This document shows, one piece after another, positions 1 to 10,031 of a stretch of 20,000 nucleotides of DNA. Location of the stretch: positions 1,247,501 to 1,267,500 of the forward strand of contig CAUJGJ010000332.1 of NCBI GenBank assembly GCA_963170055.1. Direction: 5' to 3'. Below the pieces are notes generated by a model that saw nothing but the letters and a program-made list of their open reading frames with translations, was not told the origin of the DNA and did no database searches. A program made the translations under genes and the position numbers. Position 1 is the stretch's first letter, and every line of letters begins with the position of its first letter. The DNA comes from Halisarca cf. caerulea (taxonomy: Eukaryota > Porifera > Demospongiae > Chondrillida > Halisarcidae).

Positions 1-88
1 AACTTGTTACAGTAAACTGGCTTCTTGCAAGAGCATGAAATGCTCCAGCAAGAAGTAGAACAACTGCAATTTCAGTTTATCTCTCCAT
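1..88 (-). pseudogene. 5' end of protease-like copy 0, early stop, runs off left edge
   Basis: The start codon (complement of 86-88) is followed by GAG AGA TAA, an in-frame stop at codon 4. After the stop the same frame gives AVVLLLAGAFHALARSQ, which matches the signal peptide of the intact copies (AVVLLLAGAFLALASSQ in copy 1). The frame then reads FTVTS where copy 1 has SIRTS. The homology continues upstream through the promoter to about 290. This is therefore another tandem member whose body lies to the left of the window. It could only be rescued by a downstream start, and none is visible inside the signal peptide. The assignment to the family is strong. Whether it is dead rests on one stop codon and could be a sequencing error. 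Confidence 0.75.
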
Positions 89-138
89 TCTCCAAGTTGA
101 ATGTTCAATGACATCCAGATCTGTTGAACAAATGCTTG

Positions 139-151
139 CTTTATATATAGC
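139..151 (-). promoter_or_regulatory. TATA box of copy 0 with adjacent CAGCTG E-box
   Basis: On the minus strand CAGCTG is followed directly by CTATATATAAAG, about 55 bp upstream of the start codon. The same arrangement recurs at matching places upstream of copies 1, 2 and 3, which supports a real core promoter. Confidence 0.6.
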
Positions 152-297
152 AGCTGTTCTTTCTCCTTTCAATGTGTGGTGCTGTATTATCCCCACATAA
201 TACTATAGCTTAGTTTAAATGAGGGCTATAATACACAACAAGTACTAATATACATATTAACCACAATAAAAACAATGTAATACATGGCCATAGGAGC

Positions 298-958
298 ACC
301 ATTCTGATTGATCCGGTCAGTTTGAGCCAACCACTACATACTGTGCTCGGATCGGTCATGTTTCATTTTATACCATTATTCTAATATCCAAGTGAATAAT
401 AACACTATTAAACTCGCCTTAAAACCAATAAATCAAAGCATTTATTATTTCCACCGAAACAGCTCAAATCAATAACATCATCTACATGCTACAGAAACTA
501 ATATTGTGGTAAAAAGGGCTTCTCTGTTGGGTTATTCTGCCCAAAAGTCCTCTTTGGGAATGGAAATTTATCCGGTTGATGGGGAGAGGCAGGTAGCGGG
601 TTATCCAATGATTCAGCAATCTATTTGCAGCACCGTCACATGAAAGAATAACACTCTGCGAACGATCGAAGTACTGACGCATGTGCATGACTATAGATGT
701 AAAAATGGCGTCGAAGTGAACACATATCTCATGCGCGTGATCGGTGGAATCATCTAGTTAATGGTCAAGGATAAGCAGACTGAGTAAAAATCTCCCACTT
801 TGATCTGGTATGTAAAGGTAATCTAAGCTGTAATGAAACATCATCATAACTGCTTGCAATTGGGTTATGTGAATTTCTGAGTAATCTAAAAACAGTTTAA
901 GTCTGTTTCTTTAAAATAAAATACTGTCAGTGAGTTAGGCTGAATATTGGTCCGGTGA
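298..958. other. About 650 bp of unexplained sequence present in one tandem unit only
   Basis: Copy 0's upstream region matches copy 1's upstream region on both sides of this block: around 20-290 and again from about 975. Copy 1 lacks the block itself, which makes it look like an insertion. Near-identical 13-mers in direct orientation (attgatccggtca at 307-319 and attggtccggtga at 945-957) lie at the two ends and might be target-site remnants. I see no convincing coding frame or terminal inverted repeat inside it. Confidence 0.35.
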
Positions 959-1072
959 ATCATGCTCCTACCTGCATGTTCATATGCAATATTATTGCGG
1001 CACAAACTCTATAATATTATTATACTCACTTGCACTTGCACATTAACACCTGGACAAGTACGTACACACACA

Positions 1073-1090
1073 AACACACGCGCGTGCGCC

Positions 1091-1152
<62 letters not shown>

Positions 1153-1187
1153 TACACACACACGCACACACCATATGCAAACATACA
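1073..1187. repeat. Interrupted (CA)n microsatellite
   Basis: This is a CA dinucleotide tract with CG, GT and AT interruptions. It sits in the position matching the longer tract at 3377-3605 in the next tandem unit, after the shared sequence ttgcggcacaaactctata. Confidence 0.95.
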
Positions 1188-1402
1188 CACATTAAATGAA
1201 GAATTCTGCATTGACTATATATAAGCAAACCTTTTTAGAAAAAAAGCATATTTTATGACATACCATTGTGTACACATACAGCAAGTAAGTGTTTCACTCA
1301 TATGATTATAAAATTTGTCAACAGTGCAAATAATAATATTATATTGAAGATGTGTGAAAAATTTGGGAGCTATTACACAGGGCCTGGTGTCCATGTACAT
1401 GG

Positions 1403-1651
1403 TTAATAGTAGGCACGACCACTACACATTTCAATACACATGTGTACCCACATGATACAATTATCCAATGATAGCCAAAAAATTAATGTCTTCGGGTACT
1501 CACTTAGTGGCAGACCCATGCACAACATTATCGCACCTATAACCATGCAGGCTGTCACCTGTCTAACTGTTTTCAATGCTTTCTTGTGTTCTTTTGGGAA
1601 TATAAGAACATTCTGCAGGAACACTTGCAATACAGTATTGTGTATGCACAC
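1403..1651 (-). other. Open frame downstream of copy 1, shared with the next tandem unit
   Basis: This minus-strand frame contains NVLIFPKEHKKALKTVRQ. The corresponding stretch of the second unit (about 4050-4250) reads DVLILPKDHKKALETVRQ in the same frame, and it also stays open with mostly conservative changes. The two segments diverge after that and belong to no family I recognise. It may be an old exon fragment carried in the duplicated block, possibly following an AG acceptor (ttcctgcag), or it may be chance. The remainder of 1190-2003 is non-coding sequence homologous to 3610-4964. Confidence 0.25.
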
Positions 1652-2003
1652 AAAAACATACCTAACATTGCAAATGTCCTATATAAACAGGTCATCAGCT
1701 CATTTCTTCAATTCTCTGTTTGCTTTTGTTCTTTTTGGGGGTAAAATGTGTTCGTATACATTTATATATGCATATTATGTGTGTTTGATGTTTTCATCTA
1801 ATATAAATAGCTGCATTTCTAAGCATGCTCACTTTATAAGAAGTATTCTTAACTTTTTGATTATGAATGATCATATTATAATTACAATATGCAAGGTATC
1901 ATATGATTATGTCATTGATTGCTGTAGTACTGCTATGATTTGCTTATGTTTCTTGAAGAATGCTATTCGAAAAATTCTTGTTCTTGTATTGATCTTCAGA
2001 ATC

Positions 2004-3002
2004 TTAAGACATTTTGCAAATACCTCCATTTACCCTCAGCCATGCACAAATGTCCACCAATTTCTTAGGAGTGAATGCAACGGCAATGTTTACAGTATTT
2101 CCATTCGGGTATTTGTACCTTCCACCACTTACACCATATGAAATAAACCCACTAATTCCTGGGTGATTGGTCATCAGGAGGGGGCCTCCATTCATACCTC
2201 TAGTGGTGTCAGTTGTGTGAGCGATATAGTCATCATAACACACTGTTGTTCCTCTTACTGCCTTGCACAATCTGTGAGCAGTTCCATTTCTGCAATACAT
2301 GCAGTGAAACAAATGATACCATCTCTGCTTGTCATAAGGGTACCCACACACATATGATGTAAATGTTGGTGTTGACTTCTGATAGCCCAAACCCAAGTAA
2401 CATTTTGAATTGATCTGAGAGCTGTCAAGTTGAAGAAGAGCAATGTCATAGCGTGTATCTCCACTTTGTTTATAGGCCCTATACAAAGATACCTTACGGA
2501 CTTTAGCACGTATTCCTTGTTGGTAACAGGTCCTTCCAATTGACACATCTAGATTTACATAAGATCTTTTTGAAGTAGTGTTGTAAACGCAGTGGCCACT
2601 AGTGACAGCATGGTGTGAGCTAATCATGTAAACCGTACAATAGCCCTTTCCTGTAGATGAAATCAATTCACCAATGGCGCAGAGAGGATGCCATTTTGTG
2701 AAATGGATAGCAGAACGCAGATCTGTCCAAAACATGCTACTCCACCTTTGGTTTCCAGCTGTATGTGGGTAACCATTACTGTCAGGCAGACTGGGTAAGT
2801 TAAAGATGACAGTTTCAGTTGAATGGCTAATAACTTCTGTGTCAGTCTGGTATGATACTTCACCAGTACTGGGATTAATTATCACCCGCGATTCCTCAAT
2901 AGTCTCATGATAGCTGTACTGACTTGTCCTGATAGATTGGCTGCTTGCAAGAGCAAGAAATGCTCCAGCAAGAAGTAGAACAACTGCCAGTCTTTCATCC
3001 AT
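2004..3002 (-). CDS. Secreted trypsin/V8-like protease homologue, copy 1 (probable pseudoenzyme)
   Basis: This is a single-exon ORF of 332 residues. Residues 1-21 form a signal peptide (MDERL, then a hydrophobic run ending LALASS), followed by a pro-region to about residue 88 and a protease-fold domain. The His motif is TSGHC (His137) and the Asp motif is YDIALLQ (Asp186). The nucleophile motif reads RGMNGGP, with Asn271 where the G-x-S-G-[GS]-P signature has Ser. The furin-like RGKR and the AIVGSDNR mature start of copy 3 are replaced here by QRWS and SMFWTDLR, with no net frame change. Most cysteines of copy 3 are kept, so the fold is probably disulfide-bonded and extracellular. The start is supported by the signal peptide and by a TATA box 60 bp upstream. 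The product should be inactive as a serine protease. It may be a drifting duplicate or a protein with a binding role. The family assignment is firm; the function is inference. Confidence 0.85.
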   Translation of the reverse strand: MDERLAVVLLLAGAFLALASSQSIRTSQYSYHETIEESRVIINPSTGEVSYQTDTEVISHSTETVIFNLPSLPDSNGYPHTAGNQRWSSMFWTDLRSAIHFTKWHPLCAIGELISSTGKGYCTVYMISSHHAVTSGHCVYNTTSKRSYVNLDVSIGRTCYQQGIRAKVRKVSLYRAYKQSGDTRYDIALLQLDSSQINSKCYLGLGYQKSTPTFTSYVCGYPYDKQRWYHLFHCMYCRNGTAHRLCKAVRGTTVCYDDYIAHTTDTTRGMNGGPLLMTNHPGISGFISYGVSGGRYKYPNGNTVNIAVAFTPKKLVDICAWLRVNGGICKMS

Positions 3003-3061
3003 TGAACCGAGTTTCTCTCGCGATTTCCAAGTTGAATGTTTATCTATTGCCCAGATGCATG

Positions 3062-3069
3062 TTTTATAG
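3062..3069 (-). promoter_or_regulatory. TATA box of copy 1
   Basis: Minus-strand CTATAAAA lies about 60 bp upstream of the start codon, preceded immediately by CACCTG (an E-box form). The sequence from here to about 3120 (GGAGAAAGAACA and flanks) is conserved with copies 0 and 2. Confidence 0.65.
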
Positions 3070-3372
3070 CAGGTGTTCTTTCTCCTCTCAATGTGTGGTG
3101 CTGCACATATATAACTTGCTAACTGTGTTGTTATTGAGTAATCCCCGCATAATACCAGCTCAATTTAAACAGTGTGATGCACAACAATTACTAATATGTA
3201 ATTTAACCATAATCAAAACAATGTGTGTTTACTGTACACAATTGATTACTAATAGATGCAATTATAGTGATGCCACGACCTTGATTGTATCATGCCCAAC
3301 CCTGTCCATGCAATTTTATTGCGGCACAAACTCTATAGACAAATCACTAGCACTTGTACATTCTACCTGCAC

Positions 3373-3606
<234 letters not shown>

Positions 3607-3805
3607 CATGCAAACGTGAAATTGATTAAGTGAAGAATTCTGTATTGAAATGTATACTTCATGACATGTCGTTGTGCCTACCGGGGGCATAGGAGCACTC
3701 ACACAAGTGAGGGGGCCAGAAGGTTCTAGATGGAGCATTTGTAGAGTCATATGTTAGACACATACATAATTTTGGACCCTACTCCCTAAAGGTGAGGGGA
3801 TCTTG

Positions 3806-3832
3806 CCCCCCCCCCCCCCCCCCCCCCCCCCC
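3806..3832. repeat. Poly-C run of 27
   Basis: This is a homopolymer of 27 C within unit B and absent from unit A. Its exact length is unreliable in most sequencing chemistries. Confidence 0.9.
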
Positions 3833-4264
3833 GCTCGTACACTATGCATACATCATTATAGCAAGTAAACACTTCGCTCACATAATTTTTTACATTTTAA
3901 TCAGTGCATATAATCATAGATAATCTATACATATGTACCGTATGTATAGATTATGTGAAAACATTGGGAACTATTATTATAGCAAATTAAATTAATGTGT
4001 TACTTTTGTTGTGACTATACATGTAGGCGTCCATGTACATGGTTATTAGTAGGCACAGTTAGCCACTACACATTTCAATACACGTGTGTACTCATGCAAT
4101 CCAATAATAACCAAATGTCTTTGGTACACCCACTTGCTGGGCTCGAGACACAATTTAGCACCAGGTCCTATAAGCATGCGGGCTATCATCTGCCTGACTG
4201 TTTCCAATGCTTTCTTGTGGTCTTTTGGGAGTATAAGAACATCACAAGAAACATAAAATTGTAA

Positions 4265-4640
4265 ATGTCCTATGAGCAGGCCTATGTGAATGTTCTAAGT
4301 AAATGTCCTATGAACAGACCATCAGCTGTCCTATGTGAATGTCCTATGAACAGACCATCAGCTGTCCTATGTGAATGTCCTATGAGCAGACCATCAGCTG
4401 TCCTATGTGAATGTCCTTAGTCTCGTACCCAGACCCACTTCCGCCCGCCATTTTATTATTTAGGCCAAATAAAATGGCAGGCGGAAGTGGGTCTGGGTAC
4501 GAGACTAGAATGTCCTATGAGCAGAGCATCGATCAGCTGTCCTATGTGAATGTCCTATGTGAATGTCCTATGTGAATGTCCTATGTGAATGTCCTATGTG
4601 AATGTTCTATGTGAATGTCCCATGAGCAGACCATCAGCTG
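4265..4640. repeat. Minisatellite built on a 13-bp TATGTGAATGTCC unit
   Basis: Around 4550-4615 the 13-bp unit repeats purely. Elsewhere it alternates with gagcagaccatcagctgtcc to give a longer composite unit. A hairpin MITE splits the array at 4420-4505. Unit A keeps only a trace of it (about 1676-1700), so the expansion is specific to unit B. Confidence 0.85.
4420..4505. mobile_element. 86-bp hairpin MITE, GTCTCGTACC ends, TA target site
   Basis: The terminal inverted repeats extend about 37 bp (GTCTCGTACCCAGACCCACT at one end and its complement at the other). They pair almost completely around a short loop near 4460. TA lies on both sides (4418-4419 and 4506-4507). The insert interrupts the minisatellite, so it arrived after the array existed. 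It has no coding capacity, so it would be moved by a transposase encoded elsewhere. A relative, seemingly half of one, lies near 17847-17884. Confidence 0.8.
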
Positions 4641-4964
4641 CATTTTTTCTATTCACTGTTTGCTTGTCTTCTTTTCGGGAGTAAATTGTGTCCAAGACAC
4701 ATGTTTGTGTACATATTATGTGTTTGATACGTCTATCTAATGTAAATTGTTGCATTTCTAAGCATACTCACTTCATATTTTTTGAATCATCATAATTAGT
4801 GTGTAATTATAGTAGAAAGCATCATTATGGTTAGAGCATACGCACTTGCATGGTGTGTGGATTCTGTAAACTATTCCTGAGCTCTGCTATATATAGCTGT
4901 TTATGTTTCTTGAAGAATGCTATGCGAAAATTGAGTTCTTGTATTGATCTGCTTAAGATGCTTT

Positions 4965-5978
4965 GCAAACTCCTCCGTTTACTTTCAGCCACACACATAT
5001 GTACGCCAGTTTCACAGGAGTGAATGCCACGGCCCTGTTTACTTTAACTCCATTTGGATGTTTGAACCATCCACCACTTACACCTTATGAAACAAACGCA
5101 GTAGTTCCTGGGTGCTCACTCATTAGGAGGGGGCCTCCATTCATGCCTCCAGTGGTGTCAGCTGTGTGAGCGATATAGTCATCATCACACACTTTCGCTC
5201 CTCTTACTGATGTCCCACCGAATCTCATTGCAGATCCTCTGCCGCAATACATGCAGTGAAACAAATGATACCATCTCTACTTGTCGTAAGGGTACCCACA
5301 CACAAATGCAGTAAATGTTGGCGGTGGTTTCTGATAAGTCAAATGCAAGTAACAGTTTGATTCAATCTGACAGCTGTTAAGTAGAAGAAGAGCGTAATCA
5401 TAGCATCTATTTCCATTCAGCTTATAAACCGTGTTCATAGATACCTTGAGGACATCAGCATGTACCCCTCGTATAGGATGCAACTCCTTCCAATGGTGAC
5501 ATCTATATAGATCTGTAAAGTATTCCTTTGAGGTAGTGTTGTAAACGCAGTGGCCACTAGTGATATCATGGTGAGGGTTGATCATGTAAACTGTGCAGTA
5601 GTCTCTTCTAGTAGATGAAATTAGTTCACCATGCAATGGCGCAGAGAGGATGCGATCGGGGGAATTGAAGAGAAAAACGACTGTCATTCCCAATAATAGC
5701 ACGCTTTTCCTTTCCATCTAGTTCTTGTGTGTTGCTGTCACTGGGCATACCAGGTGAGGTGAAGAGGGTGGAAGAATCACTTGAGTGGGCAAGATCAAGA
5801 GTGCCAATGACTTCTGCATCAGTCTGCATGCTACTTCACCAGTGCTGCGGTCCAGAGTCACCATACGCAATTCCTCAATCATCTCACTGCTATACTGATT
5901 TGTCTGCGCAGGGAGGCTGCTTGCAAGAGCAAGAAATGCTCCAGCAAGAAGTAGAGCAACTGCTAGTCTTTGATCCAT
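4965..5978 (-). pseudogene. Protease-like copy 2, frameshifted and stopped
   Basis: The start at 5978 gives MDQRLAVALLLAGAFLALAS, a good signal peptide. The frame then shifts near 5825 (after STGEVA). It reads through TDAEVIGTLDL and KEKRAIIGNDSR in a second frame, and shifts again near 5630 before GELISSTRRDYCTVYM. A local double shift around 5480-5510 replaces the region equal to DVAIGRTCYQ. A CAG-to-TAG change at 5274-5276 follows YPYDK. Beyond it, homology continues through ADTTGGMNGGP to a C-terminus that matches as far as AVAFTP, and another stop occurs in between. The His motif (TSGHC) and Asp motif (YDYALL) remain readable, and the nucleophile position is again Asn. A furin-like KEKR is present here although copy 1 has lost it. 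It is clearly non-coding as a whole protein. Confidence 0.9.
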
Positions 5979-6042
5979 TGAATAGAGCTACTCTCTGATT
6001 TTCCAAGTCGGATGGTTAGCTACTGATCAGATGCTGAGCGAG

Positions 6043-6049
6043 TTTATAG
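6043..6049 (-). promoter_or_regulatory. TATA box of the copy 2 pseudogene
   Basis: Minus-strand CTATAAA lies 65 bp upstream of the copy 2 start and keeps the GAACAG flank seen in copy 0. From here to about 6200 the sequence is recognisable promoter-region homology. From 6200 to 6380 I see only AT-rich, ACGTAC-type low-complexity sequence. Confidence 0.5.
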
Positions 6050-6379
6050 CTGTTCTTCCTCCTCTCAATGTATGGTACTGCAGTTATTACCTTCGATCCT
6101 GTTCTTATTGTGCAATCCTCGCATTATACTATACAGCTCATGCAGTTAAACTATTACCATTATACACAAGAGTTAAGCATATTAAGTATACACAAGGCCA
6201 AGAGACAAAAGCACACACGAAGAAATAAAGCACAATGTCATATATAGCTAGTATGTATATGCATAATATATGTACACATACATCAAAAAATTACACACAT
6301 ACGTACCTACAGACTACAGAACAACACGTACACACATACGTGTACTGAAGTCTATGTATTACAATACAGCCACTACGTT

Positions 6380-8410
6380 GAATCTTTGAATACTGATGCT
6401 GATTCTTTGGTATAAGTACATGAAGGATTGGGAATCCGAGGTTTTCATTTTGATGTGATGCCCCAGTTCTTTCAAAAACATCATTGCTTCTCCTCCAAAA
6501 ACTCCAAGAGTTTCTATGCCAATTGGAATAAAGTGATGTGTGTGGGTAAGCTCGCGTTACAGACTCTTCTTTCGGGATTCAGCTCGGTTGGCAATGGAGG
6601 CAGCACCCGAAGCTACCAATGATAGATATGATGGAGCAAAGGTATCCCATACTGTGACATCCCATATGCAACAGCTCGACCTCTTTTCCAGGGGATGATT
6701 GACACACGATCCACTCACTTGCCATCTGAGCAACAGAGACCGACGGGCTCAAGAATCGAGGGTATGTCAGCAGCAGCTAGGCTTCTTTTCACAATGTCAT
6801 TCAATGCAGCATGGCGTGAATGGACTCCTGATTTCTAGACAGTGTAAACCATGGCCGGGTTCCTCTCACATCGACTTGGTTACACGTATGTGCACTACAC
6901 AAAGGAACACCCAGACACAAACCTATGCCCATTCTTACTGCATCATCTTCCAATCTTAATCCCAGACTAGACACTGGTGGTACTGTCAGCCATGCCCCAG
7001 TTTCTTTCCTCTGCACTGCTAGCAATCTTCTTTTTTCCTGAGGTACAGCATCATTGAGTATAGCTTAGCAATGGTAGCCTTGACAATTGGTATGTCCCAA
7101 GACTTTTGTTTCATAGCATCTGTTTCTGAGGGAGGAAGGCTGTTATGGCCGAGAGACCAAATGGTCGGGGTATTAGACTTAAATGGGGTGGGAACATTAC
7201 ACATGGAACTGGGCAAGATTTTCCTTGGGGCATAGTGGCAGATGCTAGATACGCTGAAGGTGCCAGGCTCACAAAACTCCAATCCCAAGGCCTCCTGCAT
7301 GGATTGGCAAAGATATTTGAAGCCAAGCTTCCTCAGTTAGACGGTTGTTGCATATTTCTTTTAGTAAGGATCGCTGCAAGCTATCAAAATCAGGAAGGAT
7401 AGTGGATTGGAAGCAAGGTGCTGTGCGCAGGACATATAAAACTTTCGGAAGAGAGAAGACGTTCCGGAGTAGGCACAAGGTGTCTTGGGAATGCAAACAA
7501 AGAAAGTCACTCACCAGATAATTCCAAAGACCTCAACTTCGCTGACAGAGTGCAATCTTTTGATTGGTCACTTCCAATAGTTGATCCTAGGGGACACGCA
7601 TCTGCTGCATGTCAAGTCGGGGTGTACTGTAAGCATGCGTGGTTCTCCTGATGCCCGCATTGTCACTGACAACCTCTGTTTTCCGATGATTTAGGACTAG
7701 CCCCAGAATATCTGCAACTCCTTCCAACCTCAGCAGATCATTTACAACTTCTTCAATGCTGCCCCTAGGGTACCGTCATCCAAGTAGAATACTTTAAATT
7801 CTGAAGACAATTGATTAAGGAGATGATGGACAGTTAAGCTCAAGAACAATGGACCAAGTGGATCACCCTGCTGGACACCCTCGGCTGATTCCACCAAAGA
7901 ATTTCCAAAAAAACAGTGATGTTGGATTACCTATGTAGCTGCAGCCAATGGATATAGTTCTGGGATGTATTTGAGCTGAATGTAGCATAAAATCTCTAGC
8001 TCCTGATGGAATTGAAAGCATTGTGGGCATCCACTTTAAGCATTATCTGGTTGTGTTACACTTCAGCTCGATCCTGAAGGGGTTCCATATCCAACTTGAA
8101 GGGGAGAGAGGAGTTCACCCATTGCCAAGCAAATTGAACCACTGACACACTTTGCCACTAGTCATCTCAAAGTATATACATCCACGGCAATTGGTCTCAC
8201 CCCTCTATCTGTCTTCGATAGGACAACCAAGGAAGCTCTAAAGGAAGATGGTTTGGCATCTTCCACACTTCACCTTATATGACAAAGTTCACAAAACGAC
8301 AAAGGGGTTCCACCAGCAGACTAGCTCCTGAACCTGACTTGCTAGTGACAAGATCTTTCAGGTGCTGTGGTCTTAAACCGTCAGGACCTGCAAACCTGGC
8401 CAAACCTGAT
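6380..8410 (-). mobile_element. Decayed 5'-truncated non-LTR retrotransposon (reverse transcriptase)
   Basis: Coding signals run right to left with many frameshifts and stops. At 8400-8275 the sequence reads AGPDGLRPQHLKDLV. RT motif A (KVDAHNAFNS) is at about 8010-8037. Motif B (GVQQGDPLGP) is at 7851-7880. The YLDD active site is at 7775-7786. A thumb-like stretch ending LPIHAGGLGIG lies at about 7270-7514. At 6801-7025 the sequence reads GAWLTVPPVSSLGLRLEDDA followed by CSAHTC. The C-terminal domain at about 6395-6660 reads WDVTVWDTFAPSY, then FIPIGIETLG and YQRISISIQR. From memory of the family, this RT plus C-terminal WDxTxxDT domain is common in invertebrate non-LTR elements. No endonuclease is visible upstream, and the 5' edge abuts a (GT)n tract. 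It is not functional. Confidence 0.85.
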
Positions 8411-8429
8411 AAGAAGTAAATTAACGAAT

Positions 8430-8431
<2 letters not shown>

Positions 8432-8464
<33 letters not shown>

Positions 8465-8474
8465 ATGTGTGTGC
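8432..8474. repeat. (GT)n microsatellite at the 5' edge of the retroelement
   Basis: This is a tract of about 15 pure GT units followed by degenerate GT/ACATG sequence to about 8560. It is one of only two GT-oriented tracts in a window dominated by CA on this strand. Confidence 0.95.
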
Positions 8475-8785
8475 ACATGAATTTGAGTGTGTGTACATGC
8501 ATGTACGCATACCTGTGTACGTGTGTGTATATTTGTACATGTGTGAATCCATGCAAGGAGGACGTGTGCGAATTCACTACAGTAAATCCTGTACAGTACA
8601 GTGTAGTGGACACGTGTCCGAGGAGGAAGTCTGGTGCATGTGTACTTCCTTCACACCTTTGTCCTACTAAGCACATTGTAACACATGACGCGAGACAGGT
8701 ACGGGAAAGCCATCATGTCACTACAACACAAAAGCATGTACATAAAACCTGAACTGTAGTCCAGGTTGCTACAATATTACTTTGA

Positions 8786-8804
8786 CCCCCCCCCCCCCCC
8801 CCCC
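8786..8804. repeat. Poly-C run of 19
   Basis: This is a homopolymer of 19 C. The flanking stretches 8560-8785 and 8805-9069 show no gene, RNA or transposon signal that I can support. Confidence 0.9.
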
Positions 8805-9069
8805 AGGCATACAAGTTTATTATTATTGTATTATACTAACTGCATTTGCAAAGGTTAATCTGAAGGTCGAACGTCCACCTTCGGATATACGTTGGACATG
8901 TTACATACTATTGTTATGTCTGAGCAAATTATGTATTTTGTTTAATATTAATACAATGTCAATGACATTTAAACTTTGCATCAAGTTTTCGCTTTAATCA
9001 TTACAATTAAAAGTCATTCCATAATCCAACAAGTCTCTTTGAGAGTCAGAGTGGAGAGATTTCATTGTA

Positions 9070-9473
9070 TAGTAAAATCTTGATTATCCGGGCAGCTTGG
9101 GACCAAGGGGTACCCGTAACTCTGAAAGTGCCCATAAGTATCAATCCTCAAGTACCTGTGTATAGACTGAAACATTCCACATTTCTTATTCTTGCTATTC
9201 TTCAATTTCCTTTAAGCAGTGACAAGTGGATGCTTTCTGACTGTCGTTTTATCTGATTTAACATATACATATACTCCACATGGTACAGCTGTAATAATGT
9301 ACTCCACATTAGCACAGATTATAGAAGACATACATGAAAACACAGCCCATGAGGTGCCCATAACTATGGGGCATAGGGTATAGGGTATTCTTATTAAACC
9401 TGGGGAGCCTTTAGTCAGAGTCCACTTTTAGTGGCACCCAGAAAATGGGCACCGGATGATCGAGGTTCTACTG
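9070..9473. mobile_element. pogo/Tigger-like MITE, about 404 bp, degenerate
   Basis: The left end reads TAGTAAAATCTTGATTATCC, and the complement of the right end reads CAGTAGAACCTCGATCATCC. They form an inverted pair matching the CAGT...TCGATTATCCGG style of pogo/Tigger (Tc1/mariner superfamily) termini. TA precedes the left end (9068-9069), but the right TA is gone. The interior is non-coding. A second inner pair of GGGTAC/GTACCC-like and GGGGCATAGGG motifs adds no clear structure. Confidence 0.65.
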
Positions 9474-9860
9474 ACTGCATGTACATAATGCAGTCATTGA
9501 AGGCATGAAGGATCAATTTGAAAGCAGACTTTAGAGGATTGTACATAACACACATTTGCATATGCAGATTCCGACCTCTTCTCACATTAATATACTGTAC
9601 AATATACCTAGCTCCTGTATGAATACAACATATATGTTTTATATACTATCATGTATACTGTATAATTTAAATGCATGCATATAAATGTAGTGTACATATT
9701 TCTATGTATAGTAATAAGCATGCATGCAATTGTAGATAATTCTTTTACGCAGTAGAATGATCTTCATTTCCATTAATATAACTGCTTAGTACTGTTTACT
9801 TGTACCACATTCAAACACACCAATCAAGTAACTTTGAATAATTATCATTAACTACTATTA
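9474..9860. other. AT-rich downstream flank of copy 3, no gene seen
   Basis: The sequence is AT-rich with ATGCATGC and TATA-type low-complexity runs. No frame, RNA or repeat array can be supported. It probably contains the end of the copy 3 transcript. Confidence 0.5.
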
Positions 9861-9866
9861 TTTATT
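9861..9866 (-). terminator. Candidate polyadenylation signal for copy 3
   Basis: Minus-strand AATAAA lies about 170 bp past the copy 3 stop codon. The region is AT-rich, so a chance match is possible. Confidence 0.35.
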
Positions 9867-10031
9867 TTGATTACAACGAAATACATAATATTATTATTCA
9901 TTAATGCATGAAATTGTACTATTATAATATGAAGTAATAATGCTTAAAACACTTCTATTATAATTATTATGTGTGTTATATCATGACATGAATCTGGCCT
10001 TGATATCTCTTTTTGCAATGTTCTTCCTAAT

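Larger units (their letters stand above)
1..2930. repeat. Tandem segmental duplication, unit A
   Basis: The unit runs from the signal-peptide region of copy 0, through its upstream sequence, the CA tract and the downstream flank of copy 1, to the copy 1 gene itself. Matching landmarks lie about 2.91 kb apart in the next unit. Examples are gcttgcaagagca(t/a)gaaatg at 24 and 2943, ttgcggcacaaactctata at about 996 and 3319, and gtccatgtacatggtta at about 1389 and 4030. Unit A also holds a roughly 650-bp extra block. Confidence 0.85.

Noticed and set aside
1440..2141. 233-codon plus-strand open frame
   Set aside because: It overlaps the C-terminal coding part of copy 1 on the other strand, and the matching frame is broken in unit B. 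The residues look like translated non-coding DNA.
2183..2195. Reading Ser278 of copy 3 as the catalytic Ser and copy 1's Gly as its loss
   Set aside because: Alignment to G-x-S-G-[S/G]-P puts the nucleophile two residues earlier. GSP and GGP are both normal at the later position, so the key change is Ser to Asn in all copies.
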